A stretch of 64,000 nt of DNA from a virus. Shown one piece after another: positions 27,657 through 37,220 of this stretch (the first letter of the stretch is position 1; every line of letters starts with the position of its first letter). The notes beneath the pieces are model-generated. The model was given only the letters and a program-made list of their open reading frames with translations, made no database searches and was not told the DNA's origin. A program made the translations under genes and the position numbers. The DNA lies in IMG/VR virus record IMGVR_UViG_3300028883_000992, positions 27,136 through 91,135 of that record; one strand, given 5' to 3'.

Positions 27657-29162
27657 TTAGATATTTGGATTTTCACCAGTTGGAATCAGATAGAAATTAT
27701 CTGCTTCAAAACTGAATTCCTCTGCACCTTCTCCACCAACTGAAACATTAATAGTTTCATTTGAAACAGTGAATCCTGTCACACGCAATGTACATAACTT
27801 AGTCGTCTTAGCCTCTTCCTTATAATACCAAACTTCAAAGTTATTATAAGAATTAAGGTCACTTGCCGTAATTTTCTCGGTAGAATAATAAGTGTCAGCA
27901 CCCATTTCAGTACCAGAAAGAATACCTTGTGCTTCTAAATCAGATGCGAGTAAACTAAATGTACCCGTAACATTAACAGGTGTTTGTCTGAACACAGAGA
28001 ACGCTTCTTTATCACCAATCTGATACTTGGATTCAGATTCAGGAGAAACATCTACATTAAATGATTGTACTCTGAGTAAACGACCTTCAGAAGTAGCACC
28101 ACCCACAGCACCATCAGCAGGGTCTTTCTGAGTATTATATACATAAATCTCTGCCTGATACCTTGAAAGAGCACCAATAGAACCTGATGTTGAATTAATC
28201 TCAAATCCCGGATTAGCAGCAGTAGAACCTGCATATGTCTGAGATACAGTAGATGTAAATGGTCTAAGCATCAATATACATTGACTTCTGCTTGCATCGG
28301 TAGGCGAACTAACAAATGGATTAGCCCAAGTGTCACTGGCAACATCATCGTTAGCTATTTGGTAACGAGCCATTGTTTCACCATCTGAAGAAGCATTAGC
28401 ATAAAAAGTAAAGTCAGAATCATCTGCCCAAGCCTCTTCAACACCAACAAATATACCAACACAATCAGCACTATGACTAAATGCAGCTACAGAGTGTACA
28501 ACAAATTGCTGTGTATTAGCTCCAGATGCCGCTGCTGCTGTTGCTACAATTTCGCTATCAGAAAGTAAGTAAGGTCTTACGCCCCTCCAAGCAGATGCAA
28601 ACCAATATCTATTAGATGCACTTAAAGTATAGGACTCAGTAGCATACCCATTCACATCTAAACTATGTGAATATCCAGTTAAAGCTGCACGATGAATATG
28701 AAGTGTCCTACCAATAGAGGTAGTACCTTCACCAATAGGCATAGTTAAATCTACATAAGCATTAAGAATATCGAGATGATCAACATCAGTAGTGTTATTA
28801 GCACCATTAACAGAACTATTCTTAATTCTATCATATCTCAAATAAGTTTCATCACCATTACCAGTTTCACAATAACGTATATCGCTTCCACTTCTAATAT
28901 CCGCTGTGCTCAAACTATTAACATCAATAGCTTTATTAGCCAATATCCTCATATTGTCTACAGAACCAATAAAGTTAGTATCAACAGTTATAGAAACTTC
29001 TGGAGTCTGAGTTATCTTTTGCACAATAGAACTATCTGATAACTGATAAGTATTTTCCTGACTAAAATCAGCAGAAATAGATACATCAGTTACTCGTTCT
29101 AACTGTATTCCATTGGCAAACAAACCATATTTGTCATACCGCACGGTTTCTTGTTTCGCCAT
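27657..29162 (-). CDS. Major tail tube protein, 501 aa
   Basis: A perfect AGGAGG SD precedes the ATG. The product is beta-rich with a Ser/Thr/Asn-rich composition, and its N-terminal strands (YGLFANGIQLERVTDVSISADFSQENTYQL) have the look of a tail-tube beta-barrel. The C-terminal third (FSLLASDLEAQGILSG, EVWYYKEEAKTTKLCTLRVTG) is another beta-barrel-like part. It is longer than typical tube proteins (150-350 aa), so it probably has an extra surface domain. No sheath gene is adjacent, consistent with a non-contractile tail. Confidence 0.75.
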   Translation of the reverse strand: MAKQETVRYDKYGLFANGIQLERVTDVSISADFSQENTYQLSDSSIVQKITQTPEVSITVDTNFIGSVDNMRILANKAIDVNSLSTADIRSGSDIRYCETGNGDETYLRYDRIKNSSVNGANNTTDVDHLDILNAYVDLTMPIGEGTTSIGRTLHIHRAALTGYSHSLDVNGYATESYTLSASNRYWFASAWRGVRPYLLSDSEIVATAAAASGANTQQFVVHSVAAFSHSADCVGIFVGVEEAWADDSDFTFYANASSDGETMARYQIANDDVASDTWANPFVSSPTDASRSQCILMLRPFTSTVSQTYAGSTAANPGFEINSTSGSIGALSRYQAEIYVYNTQKDPADGAVGGATSEGRLLRVQSFNVDVSPESESKYQIGDKEAFSVFRQTPVNVTGTFSLLASDLEAQGILSGTEMGADTYYSTEKITASDLNSYNNFEVWYYKEEAKTTKLCTLRVTGFTVSNETINVSVGGEGAEEFSFEADNFYLIPTGENPNI

Positions 29163-29170
29163 TTTGCCTC

Positions 29171-29674
29171 CTAATTAAAATTTGGACATTCTATATCCAA
29201 AAATAAAGTACTTTCATATCTTAATCTTTTATCATCAATTTTTATAGGTACAGGAATATTTATAACATTTACATTATGTGAATAAAATTTACCTAATGTG
29301 CTTAATCCGCTATAATCACCTGCCACTGAAGGTTCTGTAGTTGACATATCATATAATGTAAATCTTTTTCCATGAAACTGATCCCATAAAAACATATTTA
29401 ACATATCTCTTTGCGCTAAATTATCTGACATTACCACAAACTCTGTCCTAATTCTAACTCTATCTTTTGCACCTAACTCATATGGCATACCATCAAATCC
29501 AGATGTATCTATAACAAAAGTAGGATATACCATAACATCCTCAGCATTTTCTGGATACGAACCTAAAATCCCATAATGAGTTCCTACCGTCCAATTAGAA
29601 AATTGATCATTAATGATTTCTCGTATCTTCCAATATAAATTCCTGTTAATTATAGTATTAGCATTTATATTCAT
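29171..29674 (-). CDS. Tail terminator / completion-like protein, 167 aa
   Basis: The gene lies just upstream of the tail tube. The product begins with a helix (WKIREIINDQFSNWT) and continues as beta strands with RIRTEFVVMSDNLAQRDMLNMFLWDQF, a pattern like small proteins that cap the tail tube or join it to the head. No catalytic motif is visible. Confidence 0.55.
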   Translation of the reverse strand: MNINANTIINRNLYWKIREIINDQFSNWTVGTHYGILGSYPENAEDVMVYPTFVIDTSGFDGMPYELGAKDRVRIRTEFVVMSDNLAQRDMLNMFLWDQFHGKRFTLYDMSTTEPSVAGDYSGLSTLGKFYSHNVNVINIPVPIKIDDKRLRYESTLFLDIECPNFN

Positions 29675-29699
29675 ACAATATTCCTATAATAGATACGAA

Positions 29700-30290
29700 T
29701 TACTTTGAAATTTTATTAACATATGCACCTATTCTTTTCTTAATAGCTCTCAGTGCATATTGAGTAAGATATTGACTACCTGCCCTGAGAAAATAACGAG
29801 CTTCAGCACCTTGAGTATGCGTAATACCAGTTAATGTAATAGCAAACCTTTCATCAACATGTTCCCCTCTAAACGGACTTCTTAAAATAAAAAAATCACC
29901 ACGTTTACTTGGATTTTTTCTAATCCCACGTATCTTAAATTGCTGTGACCATGCAGGAATCTTTATCTTTCCAGAAGGTCCAAATCCATATTCCTGAACT
30001 TTCCAATAAAAAGGTAAATAATCTATATTAAGTAATTTTACTTTGAAATCATCACCAATACGTTGTATTGTAATTGGCTGTGAAGCAATAGCTTGTCTCA
30101 ATGTACCTCTTGGTCCAGTATCAGCAACTTTAGCAGCACGTTTCTTTACGTGTTTAGAAGTTCTATCATATGTAGATAAAATAAGTCTCTTAGCCTTTTG
30201 TGTCTCGTCTAAAACTATCTTTTCAACAACACCACCAGACTCAAAGGCACGTTCAAGCCTATCTAACTTTTTACGCCATTTCCCTTCCAT
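29700..30290 (-). CDS. HK97-gp10-like tail completion protein, 196 aa
   Basis: I start at ATG 30290 (MEGKWRKKL), overlapping the end of the upstream gene. A longer GTG start at 30353 would overlap that gene by over 80 bases. The product is very basic, with a helical N-terminus (KLDRLERAFESGGVVEKIVLDE) then a beta domain and C-terminal helices (RYFLRAGSQYLTQYALRAIKKRI). This is the layout of HK97 gp10-type proteins that complete the tail. Confidence 0.55.
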   Translation of the reverse strand: MEGKWRKKLDRLERAFESGGVVEKIVLDETQKAKRLILSTYDRTSKHVKKRAAKVADTGPRGTLRQAIASQPITIQRIGDDFKVKLLNIDYLPFYWKVQEYGFGPSGKIKIPAWSQQFKIRGIRKNPSKRGDFFILRSPFRGEHVDERFAITLTGITHTQGAEARYFLRAGSQYLTQYALRAIKKRIGAYVNKISK

Positions 30291-30531
30291 TTTCCAACTC
30301 TTTAATTCTGTTTTGAAGTTCAACAACCAATAAAACCATGTTTCGTTGAACACTATTAGTGTTAGTTAAAATTACATTTCTGATTTTATTCCATTTTTCT
30401 TTAGAAACAACTTCATTTAAATATAAAAAATCAAGTTCATCTAAAATAGCTTTCTGTAATCTGCCAAATTCACTATTCATATGACTTGGTATATCAAAAA
30501 CATATCTTATAGTTTCCCGTTCTTTATTCAT
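30271..30531 (-). CDS. Hypothetical helical protein, 86 aa
   Basis: ATG 30531 has GAGG 9 bases upstream and overlaps the previous stop (ATGAATAA). An ATG five codons upstream (30546) is possible. The product is helical (FGRLQKAILDELDFLYL, MVLLVVELQNRIKELENG). No family is recognised. It lies inside the head-tail connector group. Confidence 0.5.
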   Translation of the reverse strand: MNKERETIRYVFDIPSHMNSEFGRLQKAILDELDFLYLNEVVSKEKWNKIRNVILTNTNSVQRNMVLLVVELQNRIKELENGREMA

Positions 30532-31006
30532 CTCGTTTAACCTCATTTAAAGTCACTTGTAAATAATAAGTATTCCCATACTCAACTTTTTTAATATTGC
30601 GAGGTTGAAAGAATGATTTGCCTACCTTAACTTTATCTGCATCATCAAAATATGTTGCTCCTGTTACACTAGCTATATTTACAAGTGCATTTTTCAACAT
30701 ACATGTTAATCTAATTTCATCATCTGGTCTTACACCTATAAGATGTGAAGTTTCATCATAATAAGTTTTACCGCCAAGAAAATTATTGACAACACAATTA
30801 ATATTCTTCTTAGATGAAGTATAGTAATAACCACGACCTTCACATGTAGCACAAGACTGATTAAAACTCATACCATACAAAGAATCTTGCGAACCACAGT
30901 CACATGTAGTTGTAGTCCTATGATAAACAATAATCTCCTGTGTTATTGTTGTATCTTTATAGGCATCAGATATAGTGCGTGATAACATATCATCAAATAT
31001 ACTCAT
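30524..31006 (-). CDS. Head-tail connector-region protein with four-Cys zinc motif, 160 aa
   Basis: Residues 35-60 hold a likely zinc knuckle: CDCG, then CATCEGRG (four Cys; the second half resembles DnaJ-type CxxCxGxG). A beta-rich C-terminal half (IRLTCMLKNALVNIAS, YYLQVTLNEV) follows. By position it would be a head-completion or stopper protein; the zinc motif is the only solid feature. Its end overlaps the next gene by 8 bases. Confidence 0.5.
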   Translation of the reverse strand: MSIFDDMLSRTISDAYKDTTITQEIIVYHRTTTTCDCGSQDSLYGMSFNQSCATCEGRGYYYTSSKKNINCVVNNFLGGKTYYDETSHLIGVRPDDEIRLTCMLKNALVNIASVTGATYFDDADKVKVGKSFFQPRNIKKVEYGNTYYLQVTLNEVKRDE

Positions 31007-31809
31007 TATCTATAATAATCTCCACTATAATCTTGATTTAGACCTTCACCATATGTATTAGCTCTATAACCCACAAGACCTCTGCGTATAGAATATTTCA
31101 GTTCTTTATCAAGCTCACTTTGTTTACGTTTAATTTCTTCAGCAGTAGTTTTGGTGCTACCAACTATATTTAATTTTAAATCACCTGCATTTATAATACC
31201 CGGTTTAGATATACTAATTTGCAAATAATACTCCATAATTAAAATAGCAACCTGACGCTTAATTAAATCTGATGTGGTATCACTTGGAGTAGAATCAAAG
31301 GATATACCCTGAGAGTTAGCTGTAACAGTTATACTTAATGTGTTGCCAGTTAAAGTGTTATATTTGCTCTTAATTTTTTCAGTAGCATCTTTTATAAATC
31401 CCGCTAATTCATAAGTTGTAAATCTATAATCAGATGCATCATTATCACCAATATGTCTACGCACAGACTCCAAAAACTCCCAATTATATCCAGTCCCAAC
31501 AGGGCGACTAATTATTTCTATATAACGTGGCCCATCTGGAAAAATACGTATTCCAGTGGACCATCCATGCGGCCACGCTTGATAAAGACCTTCAGCAGTA
31601 GTAATCGCAGTAGATACATCAAAATTGTAATAGTAAAGTCCTGTACTAACATTAGTCATATTTGCACTTGTGACCAATGCTGTTCCGCTTGGATCATTTA
31701 TATCTACTCTGGCATTATCTACATTGGTTAAATCACCATCGTTATCATAAAATGTAAAATATACAGGCTCCGACTCACCCAAATAAATCGTCTGATGCGC
31801 TTTTGGCAT
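31006..31809 (-). CDS. Head-tail adaptor with Ig-like N-terminal domain, 267 aa
   Basis: The first 100 residues look like an Ig-like beta-sandwich (EPVYFTFYDNDGDLTNVDNARVD, TGLYYYNFDVST). Residues about 110-180 (LESVRRHIGDNDASDYRFTTYELAGFIKDATEKI) are the helical head-tail adaptor (gp6/gp15-like) pattern, which seats on the portal. The C-terminus is helical and charged. The SD is CGGAGT. Genes on both sides overlap it. Confidence 0.6.
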   Translation of the reverse strand: MPKAHQTIYLGESEPVYFTFYDNDGDLTNVDNARVDINDPSGTALVTSANMTNVSTGLYYYNFDVSTAITTAEGLYQAWPHGWSTGIRIFPDGPRYIEIISRPVGTGYNWEFLESVRRHIGDNDASDYRFTTYELAGFIKDATEKIKSKYNTLTGNTLSITVTANSQGISFDSTPSDTTSDLIKRQVAILIMEYYLQISISKPGIINAGDLKLNIVGSTKTTAEEIKRKQSELDKELKYSIRRGLVGYRANTYGEGLNQDYSGDYYR

Positions 31810-31999
31810 TATATACTCCGTTATCTATTATAAATAAATATGTTACAATTTTTTTGCAAACAGGGCAATAATAATTGAAATGATAGTTTGACTGACCATC
31901 CAATTCAGCCACATGTTCCATATTTATAAATTCCAAATTGTGAAATGTATGCTCGTCAACATATGTAATAAACCTATCTTGCCCTGACATATCTATCAT
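31775..31999 (-). CDS. Hypothetical protein with CxxC motif, 74 aa
   Basis: The frame runs into the next gene by 35 bases and begins inside the end of the repeat protein. I use ATG 31999; ATG 31990 and TTG 32011 are alternatives. The product has His/aromatic residues and one YYCPVCKK pair that might bind metal. No family is recognised. Confidence 0.45.
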   Translation of the reverse strand: MIDMSGQDRFITYVDEHTFHNLEFINMEHVAELDGQSNYHFNYYCPVCKKIVTYLFIIDNGVYNAKSASDDLFG

Positions 32000-32828
32000 A
32001 AGGTGTAACAACCCTTCCTACACTAATTTTACGAACTCTGTAGGAATTTATCAAAAATCCACAGCTTAAAAAAACACTTTCAAAAGCAGACGTAAAAACA
32101 AATGATATAGAATATGATAAAAATTCATAAATACGCATAGTAAAATTGAAAAATCTTTCAGTAAATGTTAACCCACTAAATACAAATGACACATTATGTT
32201 CACTGGTCGCATATGCTCTAAAATTAATATCATAGTTAACTGCTTGGCTGTCATAAACTTTAAACACATTTGAAAAATCTGTACTTACAACATCTTTTAC
32301 TTTAAAAATGTATGAATAATCATCAGCAGATACATCATATACCCTTAAAATATTATTCCAACTATAGTCTGATGATTCATAGACACGATATACTAAACTA
32401 TAATTACCATAAATAACATCATAAGCACTAAAAATAATATTAAAACCATAATCTAACTGGTGTTTTATTCCAAATACAAAATTATATTGTGTAGTAGGCT
32501 CAAAAGTCTCTAGTATAAAACTATAATTCTCTGACTTGGTATCATAAATTCTTACAATAAATTGATAATTAAAATTATCAACAGATTTCTCAGATTGTAA
32601 GACAAATGAATAATTATAGTCTTTTGTATCATATGCCTTAAATACCAATGGTATATTAAAAGTATCAAATGGATTACGTGACTCTAATACAATAGCAACA
32701 TTAAATGTATCAACGTCTTTAGCTCTTAATACAAAAGAAAAATTGCTATATATACCATCACCAAAAGTAGGCTCATGATCCCAAACGTCACCGGGACGAG
32801 GTATATGTGAGGGGAATCTAATTACCAT
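31974..32828 (-). CDS. 14-residue-repeat protein, 284 aa (smaller paralogue)
   Basis: After about 26 unique residues, the protein is about 15 copies of a 14-residue unit (for example KAYDTKDYNYSFVL, RVYESSDYSWNNIL, RVYDVSADDYSYIF), with three units of 13 or 15 residues. The consensus is the same as in the 693-aa protein at 37320-39401, and both end with a xCGFL segment before a basic tail. Each unit alternates a strand (YSxxLRxYD) with a polar turn, so an elongated beta fibre is likely. Function is unknown; it probably forms a virion appendage. Confidence 0.75.
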   Translation of the reverse strand: MVIRFPSHIPRPGDVWDHEPTFGDGIYSNFSFVLRAKDVDTFNVAIVLESRNPFDTFNIPLVFKAYDTKDYNYSFVLQSEKSVDNFNYQFIVRIYDTKSENYSFILETFEPTTQYNFVFGIKHQLDYGFNIIFSAYDVIYGNYSLVYRVYESSDYSWNNILRVYDVSADDYSYIFKVKDVVSTDFSNVFKVYDSQAVNYDINFRAYATSEHNVSFVFSGLTFTERFFNFTMRIYEFLSYSISFVFTSAFESVFLSCGFLINSYRVRKISVGRVVTPYDRYVRAR

Positions 32829-33517
32829 TAATCTACGTTAGTCGCCTCTAAACTGTCAACAATATCACTATTGTTATCGTTATTAAATGCTATTCTTGCC
32901 ACCCAACTTGTATCTTCACCGTCAATTCTATATATTACCACACTATCTTTTATTCTTGTACCATCATTAGGATAATAAACCCAATATGAAGGCTCTAAAT
33001 GCAATGCAGCCAAGATACCAAGATCACCTAATTTATCTTCAACTCCGTCTAAAATACCTGTTGAATCACTAAACTCTGATCTTGTAGGTAATGCCATAAA
33101 ACGTGCTGAAAATGCTGAATCTATAACTTGAAAATTACCTGAAATACAGCTTGTCAAATGTAAACTTGAATCACGAATAGATAGAATATACCCATAAGTT
33201 CCATTAGCACCATGACTATCAATATCTGCTATAGCATATTTCAAAGAATATTGAGATTCAGGATTATCGCTTTCCCAATCAACCTCTGTTATATTAGCGT
33301 CATTATATGCCATAGAATCTTTAAAAGACATATTACCACTTGGCTGAAAAACGGTCAAATACAAGGTATCACCATTCTCCATTGCCACTGGACAATTTAA
33401 TGAATCACCTACAACAAAAACTATAGCTATTGAATCTTCTGAAGTCGTAGTCACATTACTTACTATACCTGCATATGCAGATATTGATAGTAATAAAATA
33501 AATATAATTATCCTCAA
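32828..33517 (-). CDS. Exported protein with signal peptide, 229 aa
   Basis: The start is TTG, 6 bases after AGGAG, overlapping the previous stop as TTGA. The first 16 residues (MRIIIFILLLSISAYA) are a clean Sec signal with an Ala-x-Ala cleavage site. The mature part is beta-rich and acidic, with several Asp/Asn stretches. No enzymatic motif is seen. A secreted protein inside a virion gene block is unusual. Confidence 0.65.
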   Translation of the reverse strand: MRIIIFILLLSISAYAGIVSNVTTTSEDSIAIVFVVGDSLNCPVAMENGDTLYLTVFQPSGNMSFKDSMAYNDANITEVDWESDNPESQYSLKYAIADIDSHGANGTYGYILSIRDSSLHLTSCISGNFQVIDSAFSARFMALPTRSEFSDSTGILDGVEDKLGDLGILAALHLEPSYWVYYPNDGTRIKDSVVIYRIDGEDTSWVARIAFNNDNNSDIVDSLEATNVD

Positions 33518-34188
33518 CGTCTTCTCCTTTTATATATATTATCTGAAAATCCTGTATACCAATAACTTACTCTTGGATCATAAGCTGTTCCAGAATAATC
33601 TTTTGCCCTAAATGCAATATCACGCCTTCCACTAGAGGACGTAACTGAAGCAGGTGTTTCACCAAACATAAGAACACCATTATTATCTTCATCGCCACGT
33701 ATTAAAGAATTAATAAAATTAGTATCAAGTTCTATGTAATGCCAACCTGATCCCGGTACAATATCAATGCTGCCAACAACATCATTTGTATCAAAATCAC
33801 CACCTGCCTGAGTCCATGTGCTATCTGGAGAATAATAATATGTCCAACACATATAAGCCTCATAGTCTGGCAAACCTTGACGAGTTACTGGGAATAAATT
33901 AAATGTCTCTGTTACACCAAAATTGATATTATTAATACCAATATAAATAGCTAATGTACAGGCAGATACAATACCAGAAGGTAAATCAAAACCAATATAA
34001 GCCCTGTTATCATCTGTAGAACTTCCTTCTTGGCCTCCACAATAAATCACTGAAGCACTACCATATAAACTAGTAGGAGCATCTCTTGCATATCTAGAAT
34101 CAACTAATGTACTGTCTACCATATAGTCTGCATAACATACATTACAAATAAAAAATAAGGCTATTAAAACTATTGCAATATTGGACAT
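33514..34188 (-). CDS. Exported DNRLRE-like domain protein, 224 aa
   Basis: The signal peptide is MSNIAIVLIALFFICNVCYA. The mature part has the DNRLRE/CBM96-like pattern: SLYGSASVIYCGGQ, NRAYIGFDLPSGI, then ACTLAIYIG, a Trp-rich strand (STWTQAGGDF), WHYIELDTNFINSLI, NGVLMFGETPAS and a final RDIAFRAKDYSGTAYDPRVS. Such domains are found in cell-surface and secreted proteins of bacteria and archaea. AGGAGTT lies 8 bases before the ATG, which lies inside the previous gene's end. The C-terminus is four Arg. Confidence 0.7.
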   Translation of the reverse strand: MSNIAIVLIALFFICNVCYADYMVDSTLVDSRYARDAPTSLYGSASVIYCGGQEGSSTDDNRAYIGFDLPSGIVSACTLAIYIGINNINFGVTETFNLFPVTRQGLPDYEAYMCWTYYYSPDSTWTQAGGDFDTNDVVGSIDIVPGSGWHYIELDTNFINSLIRGDEDNNGVLMFGETPASVTSSSGRRDIAFRAKDYSGTAYDPRVSYWYTGFSDNIYKRRRR

Positions 34189-37100
34189 AATCTTATAACT
34201 CCTTGCGGTGATTCATCGGTTGTCTGTTCTGAAATAGAACTAGTATCAGTTGTTGCATCATCCCATGCTATAGTTCTGAGATAATATTTTGTTCCACCTG
34301 ATAATCCACTGACATCAAAAGAGTCGGGGTCAGTAAAACTACTCATTATAGAATCTATTCTGGTAGTTGGGGGAGTTGACACATCTAATAAAAGCACTAT
34401 TCTTGCTAACGAGCCTTCTATATATGAAAAATCATCAACTACCGTAAATGAAGTGCTATCAACATTAATAATAGATAATAACTGATCTAAACTAGTATCT
34501 ACTTCTTCTGGCTCATACGCACCTATATATGACGGAAGACCACCACCAATACCAGAATCAGCACATGGCGAGCTTGCTGTAATAGAAAAATCATGGGCTT
34601 CCGCATCAGCAAACCCCGGATTTTGTGATATTGAATTGGCGTTCTGACTGTAAGTAGTTGACCACGATGTTACGGTAGGGTATGTCGGAGAGCACACCCA
34701 TCCATCGTCATCATAGCAATCATCAAGAGTTATCGTAATCGTAGACATTCCCGAACTGTCAGAATCCCATATATCATTATAGTCAATATCAAGCTCATCA
34801 TAAAAACTGATTTCATCCGTCGTGTTGTAATATAGATGTGCAAATACGGTATTATCGGAAAATATGTTATTATAAACATGAAGAACTCTAACCGAATCTG
34901 ATCTAGCGAGAACCCTTATCCCCTCATCATTACCATATACTGTATTGTTAAAAACAGTAATAATGATGGTACTATCAAACAAGTCTGCATCTGCACGTAT
35001 ATCAATCCCAACTCCATTGTCAAAAATAACATTGTTTTTTAGGGAATCATCGTATCCACCTGACCCAACCGATAAACCAACTATATTATCGCGAACAGTA
35101 TTTCCTGAAACAACACAAAGAGTGTCAAGATGTTTAAGCCTTATTCCAAATCCATTCCCATAACACACATTATCTGAGAATATTGAACCCGAAGAACGAT
35201 AAACATGAATTCCGCTAACATTCCATTCTGTTAATGTATCGGGCACATTGTATTCATCAAAATTATTAAATAGCGTACACGCATCAACGGTTTGATTCTG
35301 ATTCGCACTATATCCAAACCACAAGCCACCACCATTATCGTTATTTTGGCTCCAATTCGTACACGCTACACACTCTACAAATGAGATGTTGTTTGAACCG
35401 CCAAGTATATGACCACCGGCAGGATATCCATACTTCATTATAAGCCTGTGAAACTCGACGTATTCATAAGCATCGACATATATAGGAGCATGACCGGAAT
35501 CAATCGTTGCCCCCACTGTCACACCACCGTACAAATGTGGCCTATCGAGTCCGGCTATCGTTGTATCATATCCAATGTAAACTATCGGGCTTTCCGATGT
35601 ACCGCTTGCCAATGGAGATAACGGACCAACAAGACCGTCTTTCGTATGGACGACTTCAAACTCTGGTGGGTTCCACGCTTCAGTATATTCAGCAGGTAGT
35701 ATATTGATCGTATCACCGGGTGTGGCTAACGAGCAAGCATGACGACACGTTTCCCAACATGAATCTAGGGTTTTACCAGACCAATCATCATTACCAGAAG
35801 TACCTGAAACGTAATATATCCCATCAACGCCTGTATCAACTTCTTCTGGTTCAAATGCACCGATATATGAATCTCTCCCTCCACCAATACCATTTGTCGC
35901 ACAGGGAGAATTTGCAGGAATACTAAAATCGAGAATTAGAGTGTCTGCACAGAGGGGATTTTGATCTATGCTATTAAGATCGTGACTATATGTAGACTGC
36001 CATTCTGATAGTGTATATAATGTTGGATATTCAGAACCAATACCAAAGCGATCCTCATCACTTCCAGACTCCCAAAAGCAATTGTAGTCAGAGTAATGAC
36101 CGTGTAAGTATGTACTATAATCGTATATTAACATACCTATATCACAACCGATACTTAAATTATTAAACACAGAGTCATCTCTGACATCTTCCTCGTCGTT
36201 ATCAAATCTAATCGCAACACCAGTGTGGTAAAATGTATTGTTGTAGGTATTGGTCCATCTGCTTTCAATTGACGATCCTGAACTCGGAAAGTAGTTCATC
36301 CCGACATCGCAATCAACTATTGTATTGTGATGCACCCAAATTGAATCCCCCTTCGGACTTAACGCTATCGCACACCCATAAAAAAGATTGTCATGGATGT
36401 CCAAGTACTTGTTGTAAAGATACTTGGATCTAAGACCAAATCCATTCGGTTGACCAAATATGACATTGTTTTTGAACTCAGAATTAGTCGTTTCATAAAT
36501 ATGAATTCCGCTCGTGTTCCATGCATCGGAGGTATCCGGAAGCATTATCTCATCAAAATTGTGGTAAGTAGTACAGGCATCGACAAGAATACCCTCTGAT
36601 CCACCTGCGTGATACATTACTATTCCGCCACCGTTATCATTTGGCTGAGTCCAATTTGAACAAGAGACACACTCAATGAAATGAACATAGTCAGTCCCCG
36701 AATACACCTGCAATCCCGCCATGCGGCCTCGCCTTGCAATGAGTCTTATCACTTTGATATAGTCCCTGTTAATGCAAACTGGGACGTGGCCAGAGTCACT
36801 GGGATAATCATTGTTTACTTTGCCGGAAAGGATCGGTCGATCAAGCCCCGCTATGGTGGTATCGTATGCCATAAATACGATCCAATTATCGGACGTGCCA
36901 CTATTGTGAGGATATAGAGGACCGACAAGACCATCTCGTGTAAATTGAGTATTATCTCCTGAATCCCATTGTTCGTCATACCACGCCGGAAGAATAAGAA
37001 TGGAGTCACCGGCCACTGCCGTCGAGCAAGCATGACGAATAGTTTCAAAACACTCAGTCAACGCAAGACCGTCGTTATCATCATCGCCAGAGGATTTTGA

Positions 37101-37220
37101 GACAAAGTAGGTGTCACCCAACACGTCAGACGAATAAAACAAACACCATGCTATAAAAACAAATACCAGTATCTTGAACCATAGTTTGTCGTACCAATAT
37201 TTTTGCTGTTTCTTTTTCAT
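34170..37220 (-). CDS. Exported duplicated parallel beta-helix protein with FN3 end, 1016 aa
   Basis: A membrane-targeting segment (FKILVFVFIAWCLFY) ends at about residue 36. Two homologous right-handed parallel beta-helix domains follow. Each starts like (T/I)Y(F/Y)VS..SGxDD and WETCRHACS or FETIRHACS, and each ends in IGGG..SYIGAFEPEEVD (or AYEP). The C-terminal 90 residues resemble a fibronectin-III domain (GGTKYYLRTIAW). Beta-helix proteins of this type are often polysaccharide lyases or tailspikes. No catalytic residues were identified. Parts of it are visibly richer in GC (43-48% in sampled lines) than neighbours. Confidence 0.75.
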   Translation of the reverse strand: MKKKQQKYWYDKLWFKILVFVFIAWCLFYSSDVLGDTYFVSKSSGDDDNDGLALTECFETIRHACSTAVAGDSILILPAWYDEQWDSGDNTQFTRDGLVGPLYPHNSGTSDNWIVFMAYDTTIAGLDRPILSGKVNNDYPSDSGHVPVCINRDYIKVIRLIARRGRMAGLQVYSGTDYVHFIECVSCSNWTQPNDNGGGIVMYHAGGSEGILVDACTTYHNFDEIMLPDTSDAWNTSGIHIYETTNSEFKNNVIFGQPNGFGLRSKYLYNKYLDIHDNLFYGCAIALSPKGDSIWVHHNTIVDCDVGMNYFPSSGSSIESRWTNTYNNTFYHTGVAIRFDNDEEDVRDDSVFNNLSIGCDIGMLIYDYSTYLHGHYSDYNCFWESGSDEDRFGIGSEYPTLYTLSEWQSTYSHDLNSIDQNPLCADTLILDFSIPANSPCATNGIGGGRDSYIGAFEPEEVDTGVDGIYYVSGTSGNDDWSGKTLDSCWETCRHACSLATPGDTINILPAEYTEAWNPPEFEVVHTKDGLVGPLSPLASGTSESPIVYIGYDTTIAGLDRPHLYGGVTVGATIDSGHAPIYVDAYEYVEFHRLIMKYGYPAGGHILGGSNNISFVECVACTNWSQNNDNGGGLWFGYSANQNQTVDACTLFNNFDEYNVPDTLTEWNVSGIHVYRSSGSIFSDNVCYGNGFGIRLKHLDTLCVVSGNTVRDNIVGLSVGSGGYDDSLKNNVIFDNGVGIDIRADADLFDSTIIITVFNNTVYGNDEGIRVLARSDSVRVLHVYNNIFSDNTVFAHLYYNTTDEISFYDELDIDYNDIWDSDSSGMSTITITLDDCYDDDGWVCSPTYPTVTSWSTTYSQNANSISQNPGFADAEAHDFSITASSPCADSGIGGGLPSYIGAYEPEEVDTSLDQLLSIINVDSTSFTVVDDFSYIEGSLARIVLLLDVSTPPTTRIDSIMSSFTDPDSFDVSGLSGGTKYYLRTIAWDDATTDTSSISEQTTDESPQGVIRLCPILQ

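Noticed and set aside
27657-29162. Contractile tail with sheath
   Set aside because: No sheath-like gene lies between connector and tape measure genes; only one tube-type gene is present.
34945-36917. Rightward open frames inside the beta-helix gene
   Set aside because: They are short, have no SD sites, show odd composition, and lie opposite a well-supported protein with clear domain duplication.
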